Of a stretch of 64,000 bases of DNA, positions 63,617 to 64,000 are shown piece by piece (the first letter of the stretch is position 1; each line of letters opens with the position of its first letter). The stretch comes from JAICUY01 sp963716585 (GTDB taxonomy: Bacteria; Chloroflexota; Limnocylindria; QHBO01). Under the pieces are notes generated by a model. The model had not been told where the DNA came from, searched no databases, and saw nothing but the letters and a program-made list of their open reading frames with translations. The stretch lies in assembly GCA_963716585.1 (NCBI GenBank), contig CAVQTN010000005.1, forward strand, positions 95,819 to 159,818. Direction: 5' to 3'. Position numbers and translations under genes: made by a program.

Positions 63617-63999
63617 GTGGAGGTCGTGAGGGCGCGACATGGATGCGATCACGCTGTTCGTCGAGGATTTCGACGCCGCGAACGGTCTACGGGAGGCGCT
63701 CGGTTACCGGCCGTCTTTGAGGACAGGCCTCGGCCGTGTTCAAGTTCGGGAACACGCTCATCAACCTGCTCGAAGATCACGGAGGCGGATGAACTCATCG
63801 CGCCGGCAAAAGTGGCCGGCGCGAGCCCGGGCGCGGCACGATGGTATTCACCATTGAGGTAGAGGATGTCGATGCCATGTTCGCCGACTCACCGCTCACG
63901 GGCGTGGTGCTGCTGAACGGCCCGATGGATCGGTCGTGGGGCATCCGCACCGCCAGCTTCAGCGATCCGGGCGGGCATATCTGGGAGATCGCGCACTGA
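63617..63999 (+). pseudogene. VOC family protein remnant (right arm copy)
   Basis: A mirror copy of the VOC gene. Recognisable parts are MDAITLFVEDFDAAN, FKFGNTLINLL, ELIAPAKVAGASPG, VFTIEVEDVDAMFAD and the end NGPMDRSWGIRTASFSDPGG followed by HIWEIAH, spread over several frames. Substitutions against the other copy are often synonymous or conservative (V to I, L to I), so this looks like a diverged gene with added indels. Its stop codon is 1 base from the window end. Confidence 0.65.
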
Positions 64000-64000
64000 C

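Larger units (their letters stand above)
61335..64000. repeat. Large imperfect inverted repeat (methyltransferase-VOC module)
   Basis: The left arm (61335-62657) recurs in inverted orientation as the right arm (62687-64000), separated by 29 bp. Both arms encode methyltransferase then VOC, read outward from the centre. Close to the centre the arms match almost base for base, for example GATGTTCTGGTTGAGGTGGC, with small indels; in the VOC part differences are mostly synonymous substitutions. The right arm runs to the last base, so its true end is unknown. Confidence 0.85.

Overview
This window is high-GC bacterial DNA of a Gram-positive-type, monoderm-like lineage. The gene content and order fit an uncultured Chloroflexota bacterium best: ftsQ-sbp-ftsA-ftsZ followed by yggS and yggT, a CIRCE-controlled groESL, a GatCAB amidotransferase, a two-subunit glycine decarboxylase, and a MetRS/TatD neighbourhood. 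That placement is inference from gene content; there is no rRNA here to test it. Most genes are chromosomal housekeeping genes packed with ATGA, GTGA, TTGA or TGATG overlaps.

Layout. 1-5,300: end of the division cluster (ftsQ, sbp, ftsA, ftsZ, yggS, yggT), with an unusual repeat-rich 509-bp gap before ftsZ that holds DnaA-box-like sites. 5,334-8,711: tRNA-Val(CAC), an MFS transporter, a GT4 glycosyltransferase, an unidentified small ORF and a NUDIX hydrolase. 8,708-13,207: glycine cleavage operon gcvT-gcvH-gcvPA-gcvPB. 13,272-15,191: ECF sigma factor, zinc-finger anti-sigma factor and lipoprotein. 15,589-27,743: two complete five-gene peptide/nickel-type ABC importers in tandem, each with hairpins between the binding-protein gene and the first permease gene. 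27,767-34,485: split glutamine-dependent NAD synthetase, rsmI, ssb, a ferredoxin reductase-like protein, a frameshifted metG, tatD and a small membrane protein. 34,593-42,806: groES-groEL under a CIRCE operator, then pcrA, a DinB-like protein, ligA and a PEP mutase/isocitrate lyase family enzyme. 42,841-51,587: OsmC and an alpha/beta hydrolase divergent from gatC-gatA, a protein with repeated EGAD motifs, a hypothetical, DUF1684, an aminotransferase, another hypothetical and gatB. 51,598-61,717 (minus strand): DUF885 protein, J-domain protein, EamA exporter, M3 peptidase, degenerate GGDEF-EAL protein, ABC exporter pair and a VOC protein. 61,335-64,000: a large imperfect inverted repeat of a methyltransferase plus VOC module, riddled with frameshifts and reaching the last base.

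The most striking sequence-wide signal is promoter architecture. At least fifteen genes have a TANNNT hexamer 5-10 nt (nine times exactly 7 nt) before the start codon and no usable Shine-Dalgarno sequence, which predicts widespread leaderless transcription. Internal genes of operons and abundant proteins (ftsA, ftsZ, gcvH, ssb, groES, groEL, binding proteins) instead carry Shine-Dalgarno sites. Several apparent frameshifts (dppC-like at about 18,475, metG at about 32,128, the EGAD protein at about 46,740, and the methyltransferase/VOC module) suggest either sequence errors in a draft or metagenomic assembly, or local gene decay.
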